Source: a virus. From it: DNA of 61,175 nt. The notes below the pieces were generated by a model that worked only from the letters and a program-made list of their open reading frames with translations, was not told where the DNA came from and ran no database searches. Positions 15,410 to 22,635 of the stretch are shown here, piece by piece. The number at the start of each line of letters is the position of its first letter. Positions within the stretch are counted from its first letter, which is position 1. Location: positions 1 to 61,175 of the IMG/VR virus record IMGVR_UViG_3300037486_000366; one strand, given 5' to 3'. The position numbers and the translations under genes were made by a program.

Positions 15410-16407
15410 AAGATCAAACTGGAATTATTGTTCTTGATGGCCCTGATGCATGTGGCAAAACAACTTTACAACAAGCCTTTGTTGAACAAGCTGGTGCTAT
15501 ACCAATTCATTTAACTTACCCAGCTCCAAATGGTCTTAGTATGTTTGAGTATCAGACAAGAGAAATGGTTAATGCTATTAAGTTATCAGATGCTAACCTT
15601 GTTATAGTTGACCGTCATTGGATTAGTGAAAAATTATATGCTAAAGTTTTTCGTGATGGTAGTCCATGGCCTTTAATGGGACAGATGATGCATTATATCT
15701 TGTTAAAACAAGCAGCCCTGTATATCCTTTGTTTACCACATACAATTCCTTTGACATTAAAACGTCACAATGAAAACATTGACCAGAAGCATCCTTATCC
15801 AGATGATAAATTTACAGAGTTACTCAATGAATATCTTGATTTCTGGGAAGAACGAGCATATAACTTCTTTTTTATGCGGTATAGAATAGAGTTTGAAGGG
15901 GCTGATATGCGGTTTTTTATTTCCCAAGCACTGGAAAGATTACGAACAAATATTAGATCGCAGTATTCTCCAGCTCTTAATGTCAATGAACGTAATATTT
16001 CAGGTCACTTACTCAAAGCAAAATGTTTACTTGTTGGTTTGCAATTAAACCCTAAATATTTTCATGAACAGTTTGATGCGAACTATCCATTTTATGAGTA
16101 CGGAAACTCAAGTTTGTTTTTACATCAAACATTAAATAAGGTAATGAAGCGAGGGAAAATAGATCCAGAGTATTTTATGTGGACGAATGTCTATCAACTG
16201 GATTTTTTAACATCAGCACACTTATCACCATTACATGAAAAAGGATTAAAGATAATTACCCTTGGTAAAGAAGCTGAGAAGGTTGTTAAGCGAATTAATT
16301 TACCTTATAATGCTATACCTCACCCACAATATATCAAAAGATTTGGTGAAGGTGTGACAGATTATGAGAAACTATTATGGGAGGCAACGGAGCATGTTTT
16401 CTACTAA
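15406..16407 (+). CDS. dNMP kinase (thymidylate-kinase-like) fused to a UDG-like C-terminal domain
   Basis: The N-terminal about 190 residues are a thymidylate-kinase-type P-loop enzyme: IIVLDGPDACGKTT (Walker A at about 10-16), VIVDRHWISEKLYAK (DRH region) and the lid region LKRHNENIDQKHP. The C-terminal about 135 residues form another domain, with KCLLVGLQLNPKYF, YGNSSLFLHQTL, MWTNVYQLDFLT and AIPHPQYIKRF. This arrangement (early catalytic loop, late HP-x-Y) resembles the uracil-DNA-glycosylase superfamily. It could sense or process nucleotides instead of repairing DNA. The gene lies between dUTPase and the thymidylate-synthase-like gene. A kinase for a modified dCMP is an attractive inference. 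Confidence 0.75.
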   Translation: MKDQTGIIVLDGPDACGKTTLQQAFVEQAGAIPIHLTYPAPNGLSMFEYQTREMVNAIKLSDANLVIVDRHWISEKLYAKVFRDGSPWPLMGQMMHYILLKQAALYILCLPHTIPLTLKRHNENIDQKHPYPDDKFTELLNEYLDFWEERAYNFFFMRYRIEFEGADMRFFISQALERLRTNIRSQYSPALNVNERNISGHLLKAKCLLVGLQLNPKYFHEQFDANYPFYEYGNSSLFLHQTLNKVMKRGKIDPEYFMWTNVYQLDFLTSAHLSPLHEKGLKIITLGKEAEKVVKRINLPYNAIPHPQYIKRFGEGVTDYEKLLWEATEHVFY

Positions 16408-17233
16408 TCCTATTTTTGCTCCAACAGCAAATATTGCTTGGGTAACTTTACTGGAGCATGTTTTAAGTAGTGGGGGGACAACTTCTCCTCGTGGTCTTAA
16501 GTCTCAAGAACTAATAAATATGACTACCTGTTGTGCTATGCATAAACCTATAGTCACTATTAAAGATAGGAAGTTAGGGTATAGGTTTCTATTTGCAGAG
16601 GCATACTGGATTTTATCTGGTGATAATCGTGTGCAGACAATTGCTCCTTATTCAAAACATATTCAGAAATTTTCAGATGATGGGCATACCTTTTTTGGGG
16701 CATATGGGCCCAAGATTGTTGAACAAATACCTTATGTTATTAGCAGTTTAATGCGTGATAAAGATACGAGGCAAGCTGTGTTAACTATATGGCGAGAGAA
16801 TCCACCACAAAGTAAAGACATTCCTTGTACTATATCAGTTCAATGGTTAATCCGAAACAATAACCTTCATTGTATTGATAATATGCGTAGTTCTGACATC
16901 TGGCTTGGTTGGCCTTATGATGTGTTTAATTTTTCAATGATAAGTTCTTATGTTCTTTTAATGCTTAAAGACCATTATCCTACATTGGAATTAGGTAATA
17001 TCAGTATGAACCTTGGGAGTGCTCATTTATACGAAAAGAATTTCAATGATGCTCAGTTATGTATAACTAATTTGAATGATTATAAGTTTCGTTATGGTAT
17101 ACTTGAGCCAAAAAAAGAATTCATTTATCCATCTGATTTATTGTATCATCTTAAGTGTGTTGCTGAGAATAGGCATTCAGAACTTAAATCACAATGGTGT
17201 TGCTGTATTGCAAGAGGCGACCATAATAAATAA
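16394..17233 (+). CDS. Thymidylate-synthase-fold enzyme, probable dCMP hydroxymethylase/methylase
   Basis: This is a ThyA-superfamily enzyme of 279 residues. The catalytic Cys is Cys145 in IPCTISVQW. The pyrimidine-binding segment is NMRSSDIWLGWPYDVF, and GSAHLYEKN closes the active site. At the residue equivalent to Asn177 of E. coli ThyA, which recognises dUMP, this protein has Asp176. In T4 dCMP hydroxymethylase and in engineered dCMP methylases that position is Asp, so a dCMP substrate is predicted. I start at 16394 with GGGAGG upstream; it overlaps the kinase by 14 bp. A true thymidylate synthase remains possible. Confidence 0.75.
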   Translation: MFSTNPIFAPTANIAWVTLLEHVLSSGGTTSPRGLKSQELINMTTCCAMHKPIVTIKDRKLGYRFLFAEAYWILSGDNRVQTIAPYSKHIQKFSDDGHTFFGAYGPKIVEQIPYVISSLMRDKDTRQAVLTIWRENPPQSKDIPCTISVQWLIRNNNLHCIDNMRSSDIWLGWPYDVFNFSMISSYVLLMLKDHYPTLELGNISMNLGSAHLYEKNFNDAQLCITNLNDYKFRYGILEPKKEFIYPSDLLYHLKCVAENRHSELKSQWCCCIARGDHNK

Positions 17234-17247
17234 ACAAGGAGAAAGAT

Positions 17248-17973
17248 ATGTTAAAGCCAAAGGAACTAGACATTGAAGGACTAAAGACACTAATCATTAC
17301 TGAATTAGCTTCTATCGAACGTGTGGGTATTGATAAGTTACTTGTTTATCTTACTAAAGACACAGATTATTTTACAGCTCCATCATCAGCTTCGTTTCAT
17401 TATGCTTTTCCTGGTGGTCTTGCTGCCCATTCATGGAATGTTTTTAATTTACTAACAGCTAAAATAGAAATGTTTAATATCCCTGTTCAGACTGATAGCA
17501 TTTCTATTGTAGCTTTACTTCATGACCTCTGTAAAGTAAACTTTTATGAGGTAGATAATGATCCACCGAGTGATGCTCAAATAAAATATCTACGTGATCT
17601 AGCGAAACGAGAATATTATCAGATTCCCCCTGATCATATGACAAAGGGGTATGTTAGTTCCTTAATAAATTTCTATAAGAATGGAGGAGAGAAACCTGAA
17701 TTCAAAACTACGTATAAGTTTAATGATCAGTTTCCTATGGGACATGGAGAAAAAAGTGTTATCCTTGCACAAAACTATATCCAATTACGTGATGAAGAAG
17801 CCATTGCTATACGTTGGCATATGGTTGCTTTTGACGCTGGTATTCATTTTAATTACCCAAGTGGTTTTCCATTCAGACAAGCTGTTGAAAAATATGCACT
17901 GGTTACTCTCCTCGCCACTGCAGACATGGAAGCTTCTAATATCTTAGAAAGTGAGAGAGAATATAAGGAATAA
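17248..17973 (+). CDS. HD-domain phosphohydrolase (241 aa)
   Basis: Metal-binding HD signatures are spaced as in HD hydrolases: FPGGLAAHSWNV, then LLHDLCK, then MGHGEKSV and IRWHM. The family includes nucleotidases, (d)NTPases and the YhaM-type exoribonucleases, which share GGL-x2-HS. Being in the nucleotide operon, it probably trims or supplies nucleotides, for example by removing an unmodified dNTP. That is an inference. AAGGAGAAAGAT precedes the ATG. The gene ends at the base of a structured non-coding element. Confidence 0.75.
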   Translation: MLKPKELDIEGLKTLIITELASIERVGIDKLLVYLTKDTDYFTAPSSASFHYAFPGGLAAHSWNVFNLLTAKIEMFNIPVQTDSISIVALLHDLCKVNFYEVDNDPPSDAQIKYLRDLAKREYYQIPPDHMTKGYVSSLINFYKNGGEKPEFKTTYKFNDQFPMGHGEKSVILAQNYIQLRDEEAIAIRWHMVAFDAGIHFNYPSGFPFRQAVEKYALVTLLATADMEASNILESEREYKE

Positions 17974-18078
17974 TTTTTAGCGGTCTATCAAGGCCTGGGG
18001 CATGGGAGCCGGTGATCTAAGTTCGTCCTCGCACTGTGGTAGAAAGCGAAACAGGAGTCAGGAGCCGGTGCTAAAAAT
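17973..18078 (+). ncRNA. Candidate structured RNA upstream of the DNA polymerase gene
   Basis: A GC-rich stretch in AT-rich DNA is closed by a perfect 9-bp stem: ATTTTTAGC (17973-17981) with GCTAAAAAT (18070-18078). Inside, GGAGCCGGT occurs twice (18005-18013 and 18061-18069), and CTGT/ACAG can pair around GGTAGAAAGCGAA. It has no reading frame and no terminator-like T run. It precedes promoter P4, so it belongs to the upstream transcript. I cannot match it to a known class. Strand is inferred from the surrounding operon. Confidence 0.5.
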
Positions 18079-18113
18079 AAATAGTTAAGTAATATATCAT
18101 AATTTATTTTTGT

Positions 18114-18154
18114 GTAACTTCTAGGTTTACTTATGGTAAAACATATGATATATT
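18114..18154 (+). promoter_or_regulatory. Middle promoter P4 of the CTTCG-box family (variant)
   Basis: AACTTCTAGG, then TTTACT (18126-18131), 17 bp, and TATATT (18149-18154) with ATGA before it. It drives the DNA polymerase gene at 18188. The box and the -10 are weaker than in the other copies. Confidence 0.65.
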
Positions 18155-18187
18155 ATTTATATTAGAAAGAAGAATGAAAGGCATATT

Positions 18188-20035
18188 ATGTGGTTACCAC
18201 CAACTGAATTACCTAGTCTTGAGTCAGCTAAAAAAATATCTATTGATATAGAAACCCGTGACCCTCATCTTAAAGAAAAGGGACCTGGTACCTTTCGCAA
18301 AGATGGCTATATCGTTGGTATTGCTGTTAATACAGGTGATGGGTATAAACAGTACTTTCCTGTTGGCCATGATAATGGGGGAAACTTAGATAAGCAGGTT
18401 GTTTATTCCTGGTTAAATGATGAGTTATCACGTGATTGGCAACCAAAAGTAGGGGCTCGTATATCTTATGATATGGAATGGTTATGGCAAGCAGGGGTAC
18501 AAATTAAAGGTCCTAAGTATGATGTAACAATTGCCGAAGCCCTATTAAATGAAAATAAGTTTAGGTATAACTTAGATAGTATTGCTGCAGAGCGTTTAGG
18601 TAAGCATAAATTTAATCAAGAATTAATTCAAGTCGCTTCTCGATACAAAATAAAACCAGACAAAGTTAAACAGCACATGAATATCTATACCCCACAGGAG
18701 GTTGCTCCTTATGCAATTGAAGACACAGAATTACCTCTTGAAATTTTTGCACAGCAGGAAATTGAACTTAAAGATCAGGAATTATGGCCTTTATTTATTC
18801 TGGAAACTAATCTCCTTGACTGTCTTCTTGCAATGCGTCTTCGTGGAGTTCCTATTGACGTCAGAAGAGCTGAGCAATTACAAGAAGAATTTATTCTTCG
18901 TGAAAAAACGATGCAAGAATATCTCAATTCTTTTGCCGGTTGCTCTATCCAAATCTGGGCTGCTGACTCGATTTCAAGAGCGTTTGATATTGCAAATATT
19001 CCATACCCTAGAACACCAAAGACTAATAAACCGTCTTTTACAAAGGACTGGCTTGAAAACCATCAATCAGAACTTGCCAGATTAATACTAGAACTTCGTC
19101 AAGTTCATAGATTACGAAACTCGTTTATTGAAAAAATGATTCTTGAACATAGTATCAATGGTCGTATTCATCCAGAGTTTCATCCTGTTAAACATGATGA
19201 AGGTGGAACTGTAAGTGGTAGGTTTAGCTCAAGTAATCCTAACCTTCAACAAGTTCCTATACGTCACCCAGTTTATGGGCCATTGATTCGTAGTTTATTT
19301 ATTCCTGAACATGGGGGTGAGTGGAACAAGAATGACTATAGTCAGCAAGAACCAAGGTTAACAGTTCACTATGCTTATTTAAGAGGTTATCCTGGTGCTC
19401 AAGAAGCTAGAGATCGTTATATCGCTGATCCAAATACCGATTATCATACGTTCACAGCAGAGCTTTGTAATTGTGAAAGACGTCTTGCAAAAGATATTAA
19501 CCTTGGTCTAGCATATGGTATGGGTATCGAGAAAATGGCAGCAAAATTAAATTTGCCTATTGATACTACAAAAACCTTGTACCAAATGTATCATAAAAAA
19601 ATTAGGTATATGAAACCACTTGCTATTGATTTAATGAATCTTGCTGCTACTAGAGGATACATTAAAACAATTTTAAATAGACGTAGACGCTTTGATTCAT
19701 GGGTTCCACCTGGGAAGCATGAAGAAAAAATAATTCCTTTGCCTTATGAAGAAGCAAAAGAAAAATGGGGACTTCCACTTAAACGTGCATTTACACATAA
19801 AGCACTAAATGGTTTGATACAAGGGTCTGCTGCTGATATGATTAAAAAAGCAATGTTAGATTGTTATCATGCAGGATACGTCCCACATTTAACTGTACAT
19901 GATGAGCTTGATCTTACAACTAATAGTCCAAAAGAAAGACTTATGATAAAAGATATTATGCTTAATGCATTAAAATTAGAAGTTCCTTTGAAAGTAGATT
20001 CCTTTGTTGCTAAGAATTGGGGGGAATGTAAATGA
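18188..20035 (+). CDS. DNA polymerase, family A, with 3'-5' exonuclease
   Basis: The replicative polymerase (615 residues). Exonuclease motifs: SIDIETRD (Asp20, Glu22), a middle ISYDMEW and YAIEDTE. Polymerase motifs: SGRFSSSNPNLQQVP, motif A NDYSQQEPRL (Asp383), the O-helix R431-x3-K435-x3-L439-x3-Y443 in ERRLAKDINLGLAYG, and motif C VHDEL (Asp572). The usual Ile-Glu in motif A is changed to Gln-Glu, and the position equal to Phe762 of E. coli Pol I is Leu. It has no 5' nuclease domain, as usual for phages. It overlaps the next gene by ATGA. Confidence 0.95.
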   Translation: MWLPPTELPSLESAKKISIDIETRDPHLKEKGPGTFRKDGYIVGIAVNTGDGYKQYFPVGHDNGGNLDKQVVYSWLNDELSRDWQPKVGARISYDMEWLWQAGVQIKGPKYDVTIAEALLNENKFRYNLDSIAAERLGKHKFNQELIQVASRYKIKPDKVKQHMNIYTPQEVAPYAIEDTELPLEIFAQQEIELKDQELWPLFILETNLLDCLLAMRLRGVPIDVRRAEQLQEEFILREKTMQEYLNSFAGCSIQIWAADSISRAFDIANIPYPRTPKTNKPSFTKDWLENHQSELARLILELRQVHRLRNSFIEKMILEHSINGRIHPEFHPVKHDEGGTVSGRFSSSNPNLQQVPIRHPVYGPLIRSLFIPEHGGEWNKNDYSQQEPRLTVHYAYLRGYPGAQEARDRYIADPNTDYHTFTAELCNCERRLAKDINLGLAYGMGIEKMAAKLNLPIDTTKTLYQMYHKKIRYMKPLAIDLMNLAATRGYIKTILNRRRRFDSWVPPGKHEEKIIPLPYEEAKEKWGLPLKRAFTHKALNGLIQGSAADMIKKAMLDCYHAGYVPHLTVHDELDLTTNSPKERLMIKDIMLNALKLEVPLKVDSFVAKNWGECK

Positions 20036-20181
20036 AATACTATAGGACAGAAGGTAACTATTGTCTTGCTTGTGGTAGATTATTTATAGGTACACAACAA
20101 GGTTATATATATGATTTCTATTGTTTAAGGCCGTGTTTGCCAGTAATAGATGACTGTTTCGTTTTAACAAGTGGAATATAA
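20032..20181 (+). CDS. Cys-rich zinc-ribbon-like microprotein (49 aa)
   Basis: CLACGR (residues 11-16) is a zinc knuckle, and CLRPC (31-35) is a second pair with CxxxC spacing. It overlaps the polymerase stop by ATGA, and GGGGGGA lies upstream, so it is probably translated with the polymerase. Function unknown. Confidence 0.6.
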   Translation: MKYYRTEGNYCLACGRLFIGTQQGYIYDFYCLRPCLPVIDDCFVLTSGI

Positions 20182-20184
20182 ATA

Positions 20185-20439
20185 ATGGAAAATATAACAA
20201 AACAAATAGAAGTTCCTGAATACGAAGTTATTAGTAATGGAAACTATATTTTAAGCTATGAAACTGCTTACCTTTTAGCCCTTGATAAACTAAAAACTAT
20301 GCTTGAAGAAGAAGGATACATACTTATAAAAGCAAAAAATTCTGCCGTACAATATGAAATTTTTGCTAAAAATTTTATTGTTAAGTTTGAATGTTTAGTT
20401 GACAGCATACCTTATTTTAATGTATGGGGGGTTATATGA
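20185..20439 (+). CDS. Hypothetical protein (84 aa)
   Basis: A small alpha/beta-looking protein with a central helix (YETAYLLALDKLKTMLEEE) and C-terminal strands (YEIFAKNFIVKFECL). No family recognised. The ribosome binding site is weak. It overlaps the nuclease gene by ATGA and may be coupled to it. Confidence 0.6.
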   Translation: MENITKQIEVPEYEVISNGNYILSYETAYLLALDKLKTMLEEEGYILIKAKNSAVQYEIFAKNFIVKFECLVDSIPYFNVWGVI

Positions 20440-20879
20440 CAGAAAAAGAAATGTGGGCAACACTATATACTCAATTAAAAAAAGATTGTTCAATGACAAG
20501 ATTAGAAAATGCTGTATCTTTTGGTATACCTGATTTAATTATTGGTTATATGAACAGATCTTTTTGGGTAGAAACTAAAATTGATAAAGGTGGTTTCTTT
20601 CTAATTCGTCCGAGTCAGATAGCATGGCACATAAAACATATACAGTGCAATTGTCTGGATGCTTATTTTCTAGTCTATATGAAAAACGAAGCATATAGAC
20701 TTTACTTAGCAAAAGATTTATTGCAATTTGAAAATTTAGAATCTTATGGAAATGTAACGCGAGTTTTACTACGTGATTATATTACATGGTTTCAAACATT
20801 AGACCCGCGTGGGTTAAAAGGAATATTAAATTATATGTTTATTTGTACAAAAGAATTTGATGGGAAAGGAAGTGATTAA
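20436..20879 (+). CDS. PD-(D/E)XK nuclease, VRR-NUC/resolvase-like (147 aa)
   Basis: The active-site pattern is clear: AVSFGIPDLIIGY (Asp of the PD motif) followed by SFWVETKID (E-x-K). The N-terminal helix with ENAVSFG also matches VRR-NUC and phage Holliday-junction-resolvase-like enzymes. It likely cleaves branched or recombination DNA during replication or packaging. I start at 20436 (MTEKEMWATL), which overlaps the upstream gene by ATGA. It lies between polymerase and single-strand binding genes. Confidence 0.75.
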   Translation: MTEKEMWATLYTQLKKDCSMTRLENAVSFGIPDLIIGYMNRSFWVETKIDKGGFFLIRPSQIAWHIKHIQCNCLDAYFLVYMKNEAYRLYLAKDLLQFENLESYGNVTRVLLRDYITWFQTLDPRGLKGILNYMFICTKEFDGKGSD

Positions 20880-20880
20880 T

Positions 20881-21207
20881 TTGGTTTTTGTCATCCAGGA
20901 AAATGCAACAAAGAATATCTCACCAGCACTAGAATATGGTGAACTAAAAATTCTTTTACCACCAGGTCAGGTGACCTTTTCTCCCGGTCCTAGTATCGCT
21001 AGGTTACGACGTGGGTTAAAGAATTTTAGTGATAATGATTATTTACTCTGTATTGGAGACCCAATAGCGATAGGTATGGCTTCAATTATTGCGGCAGAAA
21101 ATAATGCTGGTAGAGTAAAATATCTGAAGTGGGATAATCAGGAACACCGTTACTTACCTATTACAGTTGATGTAAATTTCGCTAGAAAGGAGATTGATAA
21201 TGACTGA
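20881..21207 (+). CDS. Hypothetical phage protein near the SSB gene (about 108 aa)
   Basis: It contains GQVTFSPGPSIARLRRGLKNF, DYLLCIGDPIAIGMASIIAAE and VKYLKWDNQEHRYLPI. The last motif recurs, as I remember, in small phage proteins of unknown function. The start is uncertain. A TTG at 20881 has AAAGGAAG at good spacing, while an ATG at 20857 overlaps the nuclease gene by 23 bp and has no site. It overlaps the next gene by 8 bp. Confidence 0.6.
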   Translation: MVFVIQENATKNISPALEYGELKILLPPGQVTFSPGPSIARLRRGLKNFSDNDYLLCIGDPIAIGMASIIAAENNAGRVKYLKWDNQEHRYLPITVDVNFARKEIDND

Positions 21208-21778
21208 TTTTATAGATGAGCTTGCAGCTGATTCATTAAATATACCAGAAGTAGATGATCTTTCACTTTTAACTGAATTAGTTAAAAAGCATCTTACAAT
21301 AGAAAATGAAATTGAAATGATGGTATATGAACTAGCAATAAAGCAAGGGGAACTTCGAAACTTATCTGAAAAAATAATTCCTGAAATTTTTGAACGGTTA
21401 AATCTTGAAGAAATCAAACTTAATAATGGCGTAAAAGTTAATGTAAAACCATTTTATGCTGGGACTATTACCGCAGAAAATCAACCTGCTGCGTTTACTT
21501 GGTTAAAGGAAAATGAGCATGATGATTTAATTAAGAACGAATTAAAGTTAACGTTCGGAAAGGGGGAAGAGGAAACTTGTTTAGGTCTAATGGAATCATT
21601 AGAAGTAGCAGGGTATAACTTTGTTAATAAGAAATCAGTCCACCCACAAACATTAAAAGCATTTATTAAAGAACAAATTGAAGCGGGTAATAAGGAATTT
21701 TCAAGCGCAATGGACCTTTTTAGTGTTCATATTGGGAAACAAACAAAGATTAAAATTCCAAAAGGAGGAATAGTTTAA
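21200..21778 (+). CDS. Conserved phage protein upstream of SSB (192 aa)
   Basis: It has a long N-terminal coiled-coil-like helix (LLTELVKKHLTIENEIEMM to LRNLSEKIIPEIFERLNL), then a strand domain (VKVNVKPFYAGTI) and helices (DDLIKNELKLTFGKGEEE, HPQTLKAFIKEQIEAG). This pattern is shared by proteins encoded near single-strand binding proteins in other podoviruses, as far as I recall, but has no defined function. AAAGGAG lies 7 bp before the ATG at 21200. It overlaps the next gene by one base. Confidence 0.65.
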   Translation: MTDFIDELAADSLNIPEVDDLSLLTELVKKHLTIENEIEMMVYELAIKQGELRNLSEKIIPEIFERLNLEEIKLNNGVKVNVKPFYAGTITAENQPAAFTWLKENEHDDLIKNELKLTFGKGEEETCLGLMESLEVAGYNFVNKKSVHPQTLKAFIKEQIEAGNKEFSSAMDLFSVHIGKQTKIKIPKGGIV

Positions 21779-22569
21779 TGGCCAAAGTAAAAGATAAAGA
21801 AGTATTGGTAAAAGAAACTTATAGTAGTCAAGCGTTAGTAATTGAAGATATGGTTACTGATGCAGAATTAGGACTAGAGGACATTGGTGCTGGTGATGTA
21901 GCTCTTCCTTTTCTATCTATTTTACAATCAGGAAGTCCACAAGTAAAACGTGGTGAACAACAAGTTGAAGGAGCAGTTGAAGGTGACGTCTTTAACACTG
22001 TTACTCTTGATGTTTACAATGGTGAAGAAGGTATTTTCGTTGTCCCTTGTATGTATAAGAAAGCATATGTTGAATGGAAACCAAGAGAAGCAGGTGGTGG
22101 TTTTGTAATGCAACATGAAAGTGAACATGTAATGCAGCAAACAAGAAAAGATGCAAAGGGCAGAGACATGCTTGAAAATGGAAACATTATAGTTCCTACT
22201 GCTTATCACTATGTTTTACTTATTAATCCAGTTTCAGGAGATTCAACTCGTACAGTAATAGGTATGAGTAGTACACAGTTAAAGAAATCTAGACGCTGGA
22301 ATGCAGTAATGACAACCTTAAAACTTCAACGTAATGATGGGACCAAGTTTACACCAGCAATGTTTTCTCACATGTATAAATTAACAACTGAAGCTGAGTC
22401 AAATGAACTTGGTGCTTGGTCAGGGTGGAAAATAGAAATTGCTGGTTTAGTTCCTTCTAAAGAAATATATGCTTCTGCTAAAAAATATTCAGCAGATCTA
22501 AAATCAGGAGCTATCAGAGAAGCTGCTCCCCCGCGAACTGACTTTCAGGACAGCGATGCGCCGTACTAA
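21778..22569 (+). CDS. Putative single-stranded DNA-binding protein (263 aa)
   Basis: Central strands (FNTVTLDVYNGEEGIFVVPC, YHYVLLINPVSGDSTRTVIG) suggest an OB-like beta core. The C-terminus is short, acidic and ends in an aromatic (DFQDSDAPY), like the protein-interaction tip of SSB proteins. It lies between nuclease and primase genes in the replication block, which fits. I cannot confirm the fold from sequence alone. A strong hairpin follows the stop. Confidence 0.55.
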   Translation: MAKVKDKEVLVKETYSSQALVIEDMVTDAELGLEDIGAGDVALPFLSILQSGSPQVKRGEQQVEGAVEGDVFNTVTLDVYNGEEGIFVVPCMYKKAYVEWKPREAGGGFVMQHESEHVMQQTRKDAKGRDMLENGNIIVPTAYHYVLLINPVSGDSTRTVIGMSSTQLKKSRRWNAVMTTLKLQRNDGTKFTPAMFSHMYKLTTEAESNELGAWSGWKIEIAGLVPSKEIYASAKKYSADLKSGAIREAAPPRTDFQDSDAPY

Positions 22570-22583
22570 AGTCAGTGTATATA

Positions 22584-22610
22584 GGGCTCCAGTAATAAAA
22601 GCTGGAGCCC
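22584..22610 (+). terminator. Strong hairpin after the SSB-like gene (attenuator/terminator)
   Basis: GGGCTCCAG (22584-22592) pairs perfectly with CTGGAGCCC (22602-22610) around a 9-base loop. It is followed by ATTTGCTTAT, not a pure T run, so it may allow partial read-through into the primase gene while stabilising the SSB-like mRNA. Confidence 0.65.
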
Positions 22611-22635
22611 ATTTGCTTATCATAAGGGGAGAACA

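Noticed and set aside
17973-18078. Retron msr-msd or hammerhead/HDV-type ribozyme
   Set aside because: Flanking inverted repeats fit loosely, but there is no reverse transcriptase in the window, and CUGANGA or HDV pairing could not be satisfied. Kept only as an unclassified RNA.
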